Shown: positions 1-5,278 of the stretch, piece by piece | How positions within the stretch are numbered: the first letter of the stretch is position 1 | Layout of the letters: the number at the start of each line of letters is the position of its first letter | DNA from: JAAXQD01 sp032126435 | Lineage (GTDB): Bacteria > Desulfobacterota > Desulfobacteria > Desulfobacterales > UBA11574 | DNA: 5,278 nucleotides | Reading direction: 5' to 3' | NCBI GenBank assembly: GCA_032126435.1 | Contig: JAQBBE010000284.1 | Span: forward strand, 1-5,278 | The notes under the pieces: model-generated | The model's input: the letters and a program-made list of their open reading frames with translations, nothing else | What the model was told of the DNA's origin: nothing | The model's database searches: none | Made by a program: the position numbers and the translations under genes

Positions 1-217
1 CCCGTTTTTTTTGGACACGTGAGTTGCGATATGATTATCACCACTAAAATTGTCAATGCTGCTGATGAATACTTGGTGCCCTTCCCCCCGCGCCGTCCCA
101 TCCCCTTCCCGCCCCTTCCCCCACCCCCCTCCCTCCTTCGCCCCAACTTGGGCCCCGCGCGGCCCCACGCCGGGGGAACAATTTTCGTAACTGCGCGGAC
201 TTGCAACGTGAAAAAAA
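1..217. other. Gene-free region with an extreme C-rich tract
   Basis: No credible gene is seen here. The first bases contain a T8 run (5-12) that could be the tail of a plus-strand terminator cut off by the window edge, and a CACGTG palindrome lies at 16-21. Positions 79-144 are almost pure pyrimidine on the plus strand, with ten C-runs of three or more (79-81, 84-89, 97-99, 102-105, 108-110, 112-115, 118-122, 124-129, 131-133, 141-144). A GC-rich part follows to 176, with two GGCCCC copies (151-156 and 161-166) and a short inverted repeat CCCAA/TTGGG (142-152). A proline-rich reading frame crosses the tract but runs into the antisense of the tRNA and looks spurious. Confidence 0.7.
79..144 (-). 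repeat. G-run tract on minus strand, possible G-quadruplex
   Basis: Read on the minus strand this is a series of G-runs of 3 to 6 bases. Between 97 and 133 seven runs are separated by only 1-2 bases each (A, T, TT, C or AT type spacers on the plus strand), which satisfies the usual G-quadruplex pattern several times over. It lies 74-139 bases beyond the 3' end of the tRNA on the same strand, so read-through transcripts would carry it as a G-rich RNA. The run pattern is seen directly; folding and function are inference. A sequencing or assembly artefact at a low-complexity site is also possible. Confidence 0.5.
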
Positions 218-289
218 TGGTCCCAACGGGATTCGAACCCGTGCTACCGGCGTGAGAGGCCGGCGTCCTAACCGCTAGACGATGGGACC
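218..289 (-). tRNA. tRNA-Glu (anticodon CTC)
   Basis: This 72-base minus-strand gene folds into a full cloverleaf. The acceptor stem pairs GGTCCCA (289-283) with TGGGACC (225-219). The D stem pairs GTCT with GGAC, including one T-G pair. The anticodon stem pairs CCGGC with GCCGG around the loop CTCTCAC, giving anticodon CTC, which decodes GAG. The T stem pairs ACGGG with CCCGT around the loop TTCGAAT. The discriminator base is A (218). The next bases are TTT, so CCA is not encoded and must be added after transcription. A T7 run (217-211) directly follows the acceptor stem and may help end transcription. The identity fits tRNA-Glu, including the typical start of the D arm. Confidence 0.96.
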
Positions 290-301
290 AAAAAAAATAG
301 A

Positions 302-330
302 AATTTAAAGGAAGAATGCTAATTTGTCAA
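302..330 (-). promoter_or_regulatory. Sigma70-type promoter for tRNA-Glu
   Basis: On the minus strand a perfect TTGACA -35 box (330-325) is followed, after exactly 17 bases, by TAAATT (307-302), which matches TATAAT at four of six positions. Transcription would start near 295, leaving a leader of only about five or six bases before the mature tRNA 5' end at 289. The -35 box contains the TGA stop codon of the upstream membrane-protein gene (329-327), so gene end and promoter are overlaid. The tRNA can therefore be expressed independently of the protein genes upstream of it. Confidence 0.65.
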
Positions 331-557
331 ACATTATTTGCTGATTCCGCATCGCGTCCCGGCTTCTTCCCCTTTCTGAACCCGAATATCAGATAGATTA
401 TCCATCCGACAAACGGAACCATGGCAATGATTCCCCAAAGCGCTTTCTTCCCAATGGTACCGAAATCCTTTCGCATAATATCGATGATTGCCAGTATCGT
501 GAGCAGGTAAAAAACGATACTTATTTTAATCCACACCATTACCGTTGCAATATCCAT
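327..557 (-). CDS. Small two-helix membrane protein, PLDc_N-like
   Basis: This is a 76-residue protein with two predicted membrane helices (about 6-27 and 39-60), a short charged linker (RKDFGTIGKK, 29-38) and a lysine-rich tail. The pattern of an aspartate at the end of helix 1 (D26), then K-x-L-W at the start of helix 2 (W41), then VPFVGWIIYLI (P48, G51, Y55) resembles the PLDc_N domain, the small membrane segment found at the N-terminus of cardiolipin synthases and also as free-standing small proteins. There is no HKD phospholipase motif, so it is not an enzyme of that family. The ATG start is supported by AGAGGA (minus strand, 568-563) five bases upstream. It follows the transglycosylase gene by 36 bases and is probably cotranscribed with it. 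Its function is unknown; a role at the inner membrane is inferred only from the helices. Confidence 0.8.
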   Translation of the reverse strand: MDIATVMVWIKISIVFYLLTILAIIDIMRKDFGTIGKKALWGIIAMVPFVGWIIYLIFGFRKGKKPGRDAESANNV

Positions 558-562
558 CTAAA

Positions 563-568
563 TCCTCT
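563..568 (-). promoter_or_regulatory. Ribosome binding site of the PLDc_N-like gene
   Basis: AGAGGA on the minus strand lies five bases before the ATG at 557-555. It is the only clear Shine-Dalgarno sequence among the minus-strand genes and supports this small reading frame as a real gene. Confidence 0.6.
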
Positions 569-593
569 CGCTCAATTGGGGTTTCATCTTTAT

Positions 594-1487
594 TTACGCT
601 TTGGGTTTCAATCGTGCCGAAACTTTTAATATGGTCTTAACATACTGACTGCTGTGGTTGTAATGATAAATGACCTTGTAAGCCTTTTTGTGGTCTATTC
701 CGGGATGCCATCCGTAATGTTTGAGATAACTGGCGATACTGGATATGGCATCTGCATGGTTAAAAACATCGATACGGCCGTCACCGTCACCGTCTCTGGC
801 AAAAATAATAACGTTGCTCGGCATAAACTGGGCAATGCCCATGGCGCCTGAATAGGATCCGGAAACGGCAGTGGGATCCATATTCACCTGGGCGGTATAT
901 TTCAAAAAGGCCTTGAGCTCATTGTAGCCCCAGGTCGATTTTCTACCCACCCACGTTTCGAACTGTTCCCGGGAAACCTCTTTTGATTTCGAGGCATTCT
1001 TCCAAAACATATCCCGCACATCCGGGTCTGCCAGGGCAGATAGGGTGGAGAGCGTATTCAAGATGGACGGCCCCCCGAGAAAGGTCCCCAAACGGGTTTC
1101 CACCAGAAGGATGGCCGTAACAATCTCTTTGTCGACACCGTATTCCTTTTCGGTCCTTTCCAGCGCCGCCTTGTGGGTTTCCATATATTTCAATGCACGC
1201 TGGATGGATTTTTTACCGGCAAACTGATCATAATTCAGCCGGGACTCCCGATGGACCAAAAAACGGGAAACCCCTTTGGCCTCAAAATAGACTTCGGGCC
1301 TGTTGTACAATTCAATGATCCTGGGCGGATCGAACCCGTCGCTTATCAGCCTGTTTTGGAGGGATTCAAAATAGCTGTGTTTTTTTTCCACGCCAACCGC
1401 GTTTTGAGGCAAAAATATGCCCGTAAGTATCAGAAAACTGAAAAAAAAGGCGATGTATTTGCCACATGTCATTTTATTTAGAAGCAT
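594..1487 (-). CDS. MltB-like lytic murein transglycosylase
   Basis: This 297-residue exported enzyme is predicted to cleave the MurNAc-GlcNAc bond of peptidoglycan with formation of 1,6-anhydro-MurNAc (SLT_2/MltB family). A signal peptide is visible: Lys5 and Lys10, a hydrophobic core at 11-27, and possible cleavage after Gly32. No lipobox is seen, so it is probably soluble in the periplasm, unlike lipoprotein MltB. The catalytic glutamate is Glu130 in VETRLG, matching VETRWG of E. coli MltB. SGAMGIAQFMPS (213-224) is the second family signature. RDGDGDGRIDVFN (231-243) matches the EF-hand-like calcium loop of MltB/Slt35, and YNHSSQYV (276-283) the C-terminal substrate-cleft motif. The start overlaps the PHP gene by 14 bases, with a weak ACGGA ribosome site. 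A second ATG (Met6, 1472-1470) begins one base after the PHP stop codon and is a possible alternative. The length is somewhat short for the family but all core motifs are present. Confidence 0.93.
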   Translation of the reverse strand: MLLNKMTCGKYIAFFFSFLILTGIFLPQNAVGVEKKHSYFESLQNRLISDGFDPPRIIELYNRPEVYFEAKGVSRFLVHRESRLNYDQFAGKKSIQRALKYMETHKAALERTEKEYGVDKEIVTAILLVETRLGTFLGGPSILNTLSTLSALADPDVRDMFWKNASKSKEVSREQFETWVGRKSTWGYNELKAFLKYTAQVNMDPTAVSGSYSGAMGIAQFMPSNVIIFARDGDGDGRIDVFNHADAISSIASYLKHYGWHPGIDHKKAYKVIYHYNHSSQYVKTILKVSARLKPKA

Positions 1488-2319
1488 TTGAATCCGTCAC
1501 TTCGTTCAAGTAATGAATGTTTTCTCTTTTCTTTATAGGGATCTCACTACGCTTCCGTTTTGTAAACGTCGCCAGATCCCTATACCCTGCGGACAGGATC
1601 ATGGGCAATGCCCGTTCGTAGTGCTGACCCACCTCTGCCGGTTTGTGGGCATCTGAACCCAGAGTGATACCGATCCCTTTTTCATGGCATTTCCTTAAAA
1701 TATCCGGGGAGGGGTAAGCGTTTCCGACCGGGTGGTTGTATCCGCTGGTATTGACCTCCACGGTCAGATTTTTTTCTTTTATTTTTGACAGTATTTCATC
1801 GATCGCCCGTTCAAAAGACCTCGAAGGTTTTCGACCGAATTTTTTTACGAGATCGATATGACATATCACATCGAAATATTTATAATCCAGCATCTTTTCA
1901 AGCTGTTCGAAATAAAGGTCATAGACATAATCGCTATCCTCTTTCCCATGGCCCCAGGCTGAACGGTGGCTGACGACGTCCAGACCGCCTAAAAAATGTA
2001 ACGAGGTTGCGATAACATCAAATGCATAGGTCCCGGCAACTTCCTGAAAAAGGCCGGTATGATCCGGGTTAAAATCGATCTCAAGACCGGCCTTTATGCG
2101 TATGGCATGTCTATATTTTTGCTTTAAAACCTGGACGGCTTGAAAATAGTAAGGAATCTCCGCCGGTGACATGGAAAGCCCTTTTTCTGTCTTCTGAATT
2201 GTCAGATGATCCAGAAAACATATCTCCTCAAGGCCCAAATTGATGGCATTTCGGATATAACTTTCCATACTGCCCAAGGCATGGTTGCAAAACAGGGTAT
2301 GTAAGTGGTAATCGATCAT
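1474..2319 (-). CDS. PHP-domain phosphatase, HisJ (histidinol-phosphatase) type
   Basis: This 281-residue cytoplasmic metal-dependent phosphoesterase has the full set of PHP metal ligands: D3-x-H5-x-H7 at the extreme N-terminus (DYHLHT), FLDH with D37 and H38, Glu80 in KAGLEIDF, His108 in SLHFL, His154 in ICHIDLVKKFG, and D223/H225 in GSDAHKP. EVNTSGY (188-194) also fits the HisJ-type histidinol-phosphatase family, which removes phosphate from L-histidinol phosphate in histidine synthesis, usually with a trinuclear metal site. Length is close to B. subtilis HisJ. No other his genes are nearby, so the substrate is inferred from family resemblance only; another small phosphate ester is possible. 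The start is chosen because DYHLHT must sit at the N-terminus. No clear Shine-Dalgarno is seen, and two ATGs just upstream are out of frame. It heads the minus-strand gene run and overlaps the transglycosylase gene by 14 bases. Confidence 0.88.
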   Translation of the reverse strand: MIDYHLHTLFCNHALGSMESYIRNAINLGLEEICFLDHLTIQKTEKGLSMSPAEIPYYFQAVQVLKQKYRHAIRIKAGLEIDFNPDHTGLFQEVAGTYAFDVIATSLHFLGGLDVVSHRSAWGHGKEDSDYVYDLYFEQLEKMLDYKYFDVICHIDLVKKFGRKPSRSFERAIDEILSKIKEKNLTVEVNTSGYNHPVGNAYPSPDILRKCHEKGIGITLGSDAHKPAEVGQHYERALPMILSAGYRDLATFTKRKRSEIPIKKRENIHYLNEVTDSNASK

Positions 2320-2363
2320 ACGGTCATCATACGGGTGAAACAGAACACAGGTTGATCCGATTT

Positions 2364-2392
2364 AAATGGCATGGTATGAATCAAATTGTCAA
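2364..2392 (-). promoter_or_regulatory. Possible promoter of the minus-strand operon
   Basis: A perfect TTGACA (2392-2387) lies 67 bases upstream of the PHP gene start on the minus strand. The matching -10 region is weak: at a 17-base spacing the hexamer is CCATTT, and AT-rich TTTAAAT follows just beyond. The -35 box is convincing by sequence, but the pairing with a -10 box is not, so an activator or a different start may be involved. Confidence 0.35.
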
Positions 2393-2398
2393 TCACAA

Positions 2399-2458
2399 GA
2401 AACCGTTTCAAACAAAATAAAAGCGCTTGTACGATTTTATAAAACGCGGCAAGGCCGC
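2399..2458. promoter_or_regulatory. Palindrome cluster in the divergent intergenic region
   Basis: Four short inverted repeats sit within 60 bases: GAAAC-C-GTTTC (2399-2409), AAGCGCTT (2421-2428), TTTTATAAAA (2435-2444) and a small hairpin GCGGC-AAG-GCCGC (2446-2458). The first resembles half-site layouts of LacI-type operators and lies just upstream of the minus-strand TTGACA box. TATAAA (2438-2443) could serve as a plus-strand -10 box for radA, but no good -35 box is correctly spaced. The palindromes are seen directly; any operator role is inference. Confidence 0.35.
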
Positions 2459-2505
2459 TACAGGTGTTGAGCCACCAAACAATTAAGGCAATTTAGTTCA
2501 GTATC

Positions 2506-3873
2506 GTGAAAAAAACTCCAAAAACAGTATTTTCATGTCAGGCATGCGGATATCAAACGCCCAAATGGATGGGTAAATGTCCGGATTGCGGGGAATGGCA
2601 GTCGTTTGTGGAAGAAATCCAGTCCGGAAAACCCGGTCAACGGGGACGGCGGAGTTTATCCGCTTCACAGCCAAAACCGCTCCCCATCGACGCCGTTGAG
2701 CTGGAGCCGGAAGATCGCCTTTTAACCGGAATCAGAGAATTCGACCGCGTCTTGGGCGGCGGCCTGGTCTCCGGAACCCTTGTCCTCATCGGCGGAGATC
2801 CGGGAATCGGCAAATCTACCCTCATGCTTCAGGCACTGTGCGGTCTTGCGGAAAACGGCCGTAAAGTATTGTATGTTTCCGGTGAAGAATCGGTGCGCCA
2901 GATGAGAATGCGCAGCCAAAGGCTGTCCGCAGTATCCTCCGGTTTGTTGGTGGTTTCAGAAAACGACATGGAATCGATCCTCCTGATGGCAGAATCTGTT
3001 CAGCCGGACGTGATGGTGATCGATTCCATCCAGACCATGTACAGCCCGGAACTGACCTCCGCTCCCGGGAGTGTTACCCAGGTACGGGAATCCGCCATGC
3101 AGCTTATGCTCATGGCCAAAAAGACCGGGACGCCCATATTTCTGGTGGGACATGTCACCAAGGACGGCGCCATTGCCGGACCGCGGCTTCTGGAGCATAT
3201 GGTCGATACGGTTCTTTACTTTGAAGGTGACCGGAACCACATATTCAGGATTCTGAGGGCGGTAAAAAATCGATTCGGGTCGACCAATGAAATCGGCGTG
3301 TTTGAAATGAATGAGACCGGCCTGAATGAAGTGGCCAACCCTTCGGCGCTATTTCTTTCCGAACGCCCTGAAAACGCCCCCGGGTCGGTGGTGACGGCCA
3401 GCATGGAGGGAACAAGGCCGATTCTCGTTGAATTGCAGGCCCTTGTAAGCAGTACCAGTTTCGGCAACCCTCGGAGAACCATCCTGGGCATCGATCAAAA
3501 CCGGGTCGCCTTGCTGGTGGCTGTGATGGAAAAAAAATTGGGGCTGCATCTAATGGGACACGATATCTTTATCAATGTCGCCGGCGGCGTCAAAATCGTT
3601 GAACCTGCCGTTGACATGGGGATTGTATCTGCCATTGCCTCGAGCTTTTTGGACCGGCCCATCCATAAAGGGACCCTGATATTTGGCGAAGTCGGTCTGA
3701 CCGGGGAAATCAGAGGCATCGGCCATGTTGAAATTAGGGTTGCCGAAGCAAAAAAAATGGGGTTTAATAGGTGCCTTGTACCCCAAAGCAATCTGAAACG
3801 AATGACGAAAATAAAAGGGATGGAGCTCCTCGGCGTAAAAACCGTATCGGAAGCCATAGAAAATCTGTTCTAA
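2506..3873 (+). CDS. radA: DNA repair protein RadA (Sms)
   Basis: This 455-residue protein has usual RadA length. RadA is a RecA-like ATPase that drives branch migration of recombination intermediates and helps RecA-dependent repair in the cytoplasm. Domain order: a C4 zinc finger (Cys11, Cys14, Cys25, Cys28), a RecA-like ATPase core with Walker A GGDPGIGKST (96-105) and Walker B VMVIDS ending at Asp173, the RadA-specific KNRFG motif (254-258), and a Lon-protease-like C-terminal domain (about 290-455). In the Lon-like domain Asp370 lies in EPAVDMG, where proteolytic Lon has its serine, as expected for a non-proteolytic RadA. The start is GTG at 2506: the in-frame stop TAG at 2494-2496 excludes the earlier GTG at 2464, and MKKTPKTVFSCQACG matches the family N-terminus. 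No Shine-Dalgarno is correctly spaced (AAGG at 2485-2488 is too far). It is the first gene of the radA-rlmE-yebC run. Confidence 0.97.
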   Translation: MKKTPKTVFSCQACGYQTPKWMGKCPDCGEWQSFVEEIQSGKPGQRGRRSLSASQPKPLPIDAVELEPEDRLLTGIREFDRVLGGGLVSGTLVLIGGDPGIGKSTLMLQALCGLAENGRKVLYVSGEESVRQMRMRSQRLSAVSSGLLVVSENDMESILLMAESVQPDVMVIDSIQTMYSPELTSAPGSVTQVRESAMQLMLMAKKTGTPIFLVGHVTKDGAIAGPRLLEHMVDTVLYFEGDRNHIFRILRAVKNRFGSTNEIGVFEMNETGLNEVANPSALFLSERPENAPGSVVTASMEGTRPILVELQALVSSTSFGNPRRTILGIDQNRVALLVAVMEKKLGLHLMGHDIFINVAGGVKIVEPAVDMGIVSAIASSFLDRPIHKGTLIFGEVGLTGEIRGIGHVEIRVAEAKKMGFNRCLVPQSNLKRMTKIKGMELLGVKTVSEAIENLF

Positions 3874-3912
3874 CCCGAATTTACCTTAAGAAAACATGCA
3901 CCAAGTTTTGAT

Positions 3913-4515
3913 ATGAAACGATCCGGCGCAAAACATAACCGGTGGCAGGATCACTATTCTCAACAGGCAAAAAAGGAAGGATTCCCGGCCAGATCTGTAT
4001 ATAAACTCAAGGAAATCCAGAAAAAATATGGTCTGATAAAAAAGGGAAATAAAATTCTGGACCTGGGCTGTGCACCGGGGTCATGGCTTCTCTATGCGGC
4101 CGATTTGACCGGAAACACGGGACAAGTGATCGGCATCGATCTTGTGCCGGTTACGGTCCATGTCCCGTCTCATGTAACAATGTATACCGGCGACATTCTC
4201 TCCATGGACGATGCGTTTTTCAGGTCCCTGGGTCAAGACGTTGATGTTGTTATGAGCGACATGGCCCCATCGACCACCGGCAACAGACTCGTGGACAGCA
4301 CCCGGTCTTTTAACCTGTGCCAAATGGCACTCACCGTTGCTCAAACCACCCTGAAAACCGGTGGATCATTTGTCTGCAAGATATTCCAGGGAGAAGATTT
4401 CAAGGAATTTTCAGATTCGGTCAGAGCTGTTTTTAACAGACACAAGATTTTTAAACCGCAAAGCACCCGAAAGGTCAGCAAGGAAATTTATATTATCGGA
4501 TTCGGGAAAAAGTAG
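3913..4515 (+). CDS. rlmE: 23S rRNA 2'-O-ribose methyltransferase RlmE (RrmJ/FtsJ)
   Basis: This 200-residue SAM-dependent enzyme is expected to methylate the 2'-OH of the universally conserved U2552 (E. coli numbering) in the A-loop of 23S rRNA, a late step in 50S assembly. The SAM-binding motif I is LDLGCAPGSW (49-58), and all four residues of the K-D-K-E catalytic tetrad are present: Lys31 (SVYKL), Asp116 (MSDMAP), Lys156 (VCKIFQG) and Glu191 (SKEIYIIG). The length is close to E. coli RrmJ (209). The ATG at 3913 is preceded by no good ribosome site, so coupling to radA, 39 bases upstream, may help translation. An ATG at 3896 is out of frame. The gene ends in TAG, which lies within the ribosome binding site of the next gene. 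No ftsH is adjacent, unlike in E. coli. Confidence 0.95.
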   Translation: MKRSGAKHNRWQDHYSQQAKKEGFPARSVYKLKEIQKKYGLIKKGNKILDLGCAPGSWLLYAADLTGNTGQVIGIDLVPVTVHVPSHVTMYTGDILSMDDAFFRSLGQDVDVVMSDMAPSTTGNRLVDSTRSFNLCQMALTVAQTTLKTGGSFVCKIFQGEDFKEFSDSVRAVFNRHKIFKPQSTRKVSKEIYIIGFGKK

Positions 4516-4520
4516 GAGGA
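4514..4520 (+). promoter_or_regulatory. Strong ribosome binding site of yebC, overlapping the rlmE stop
   Basis: AGGAGGA is a near-perfect Shine-Dalgarno sequence four bases before the ATG at 4525. Its first two bases are the last two of the rlmE stop codon TAG (4513-4515). It fixes the yebC start and indicates tight operon packing with rlmE. It is the strongest ribosome site in the window. Confidence 0.85.
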
Positions 4521-4524
4521 AGAT

Positions 4525-5262
4525 ATGTCAGGGCACAGCAAGTGGTCTAGCATAAAACACAAAAAAGGGGCAACAGATGCCAAACGGGGTAAGATTTTCA
4601 GTAAGCTCATCAAAGAAATTACGGTGGCGGCACGCATGGGCGGCGGGGACCTCAATGCAAACCCCAGGCTGCGAGCCGCCATCCAGGCTGGAAAAAACGA
4701 AAACATGCCCAAAGACAACATTGAACGGGCCATAAAAAAAGGGACCGGTGAGCTCGATGGGGTCAATTATGAAGAAAGCGCCTACGAAGGGTACGGCCCC
4801 GGCGGTGCGGCCATTTACATTGAATCGCTGACGGATAACAAGAACCGGGCCGTGGCGGATATCCGTCATATTTTAACCAAGGCCGGCGGGAACCTCGGGT
4901 CCAACGGATGCGTTGCCTGGATGTTCGAAACAAAGGGGTATATTGTTGTGGAACACAATGCCGTTGACGAGGATCTGTTGATGGAAACCGCCATCGATTC
5001 CGGCGCCGAAGATGTCAGAGAAGATGAGAGCACCTTCGAAATCATCACCGACCCACAGGATTTTGAGCGGGTAAAAACCGCCATAGAAAACCAATCGATT
5101 CCTTACATCGTCGCGGAAATCACCATGCTTCCCCAGTCAACCGTGGACCTTAAGGGCAAAGAAGCCGAGCAAATGATCAAATTGATGGAGACCCTCGAAG
5201 ATTGTGACGACGTCCAAAAGGTTTACACCAACGCTGACATTCCCGAAGACATGGTCGTCTGA
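4525..5262 (+). CDS. yebC: YebC/PmpR/TACO1-family protein
   Basis: This 245-residue protein has the family's normal length and the hallmark N-terminus MSGHSKWSSIKHKKGATDAKR. Further family blocks are RMGGGDLNANPRLRAAI (37-53), NMPKDNIERAIKKGTGE (60-76) and YEGYGPGGAAIYIESLTDN (88-106). The family has three domains. Members were first described as DNA-binding regulators (PmpR), and others, including human TACO1 and bacterial YebC2, act on ribosomes to relieve stalling at proline-rich sequences. Which role applies here cannot be read from the sequence. It follows rlmE by nine bases with a strong ribosome site, and a translation role would suit an rRNA-modification neighbour. In many bacteria ruvC follows yebC; only 16 bases remain here, so this cannot be seen. 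The gene is complete, ending in TGA at 5260-5262. Confidence 0.95.
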   Translation: MSGHSKWSSIKHKKGATDAKRGKIFSKLIKEITVAARMGGGDLNANPRLRAAIQAGKNENMPKDNIERAIKKGTGELDGVNYEESAYEGYGPGGAAIYIESLTDNKNRAVADIRHILTKAGGNLGSNGCVAWMFETKGYIVVEHNAVDEDLLMETAIDSGAEDVREDESTFEIITDPQDFERVKTAIENQSIPYIVAEITMLPQSTVDLKGKEAEQMIKLMETLEDCDDVQKVYTNADIPEDMVV

Positions 5263-5278
5263 TTCGTCCATTTGCTGC

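Noticed and set aside
1..12. Tail of a plus-strand terminator (CCCG followed by T8)
   Set aside because: Any stem would lie outside the window, so it cannot be supported.
211..217. T7 run after the tRNA as a complete intrinsic terminator
   Set aside because: There is no separate GC hairpin directly before the T-run apart from the tRNA arms themselves, so I note it in the tRNA entry but do not call a terminator.
19..255. Proline-rich plus-strand reading frame of 78 codons
   Set aside because: Its end (VPTGFEPVLPA) is the antisense translation of tRNA-Glu, a well-known false gene pattern, and its middle is simply the C-rich tract read as proline codons. No ribosome site precedes it.
777..800. 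Short tandem repeat of CCGTCA units
   Set aside because: It encodes the Asp-Gly repeats of the EF-hand-like loop in the transglycosylase and is explained by coding constraint.
3495..3857. Long minus-strand reading frame of 120 codons inside radA
   Set aside because: It is antisense to the strongly conserved Lon-like domain of RadA, has no ribosome site and shows no recognisable protein features; it is a shadow of the real gene.
3874..3912. Terminator or promoter between radA and rlmE
   Set aside because: Only 39 bases, with no stem-loop plus T-run and no convincing -35/-10 pair; the genes are best read as one transcript.
4528..4869. Minus-strand reading frame of 113 codons inside yebC
   Set aside because: It is fully antisense to the conserved YebC N-terminal and middle domains and has no independent support.

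Overview
The window reads as an ordinary housekeeping stretch of a bacterial chromosome with moderate GC content. Protein styles (a RadA/Sms with an intact zinc finger, an MltB-like transglycosylase with a signal peptide, a short PLDc_N-type membrane protein) and a tRNA-Glu that lacks an encoded CCA would fit a Gram-negative of the Desulfobacterota (old Deltaproteobacteria) type. That placement is an impression from protein style and was not tested by any search.

Layout: the left half is on the minus strand. Read in its own direction it runs: a PHP-family phosphatase of the HisJ type (2319-1474), an MltB-like lytic transglycosylase overlapping it by 14 bases (1487-594), a 76-residue two-helix PLDc_N-like membrane protein (557-327), and then tRNA-Glu(CTC) (289-218) with a good promoter of its own whose -35 box contains the stop codon of the preceding gene. 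Beyond the tRNA, positions 1-217 hold no credible gene. They do hold an extremely C-rich tract (G-rich on the tRNA strand) unlike the rest of the window.

The right half is on the plus strand: radA (2506-3873), rlmE/rrmJ (3913-4515) and a YebC/PmpR-family gene (4525-5262). These are co-directional, with gaps of 39 and 9 bases, and probably form one operon. A 186-base divergent intergenic region (2320-2505) separates the two halves. It carries a TTGACA box for the minus-strand genes and a cluster of short palindromes.

Functionally, the plus-strand genes cover recombinational repair (RadA), 23S rRNA 2'-O-methylation (RlmE) and a YebC-type translation or regulatory factor. The minus-strand genes cover a metal-dependent phosphoesterase, peptidoglycan cleavage and an unknown small membrane protein. 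All protein genes look intact, with catalytic residues present. I see no mobile element, CRISPR array, toxin-antitoxin pair or defence system. The least explained pieces are the C-rich tract, the small membrane protein and the palindrome-rich divergent promoter region.
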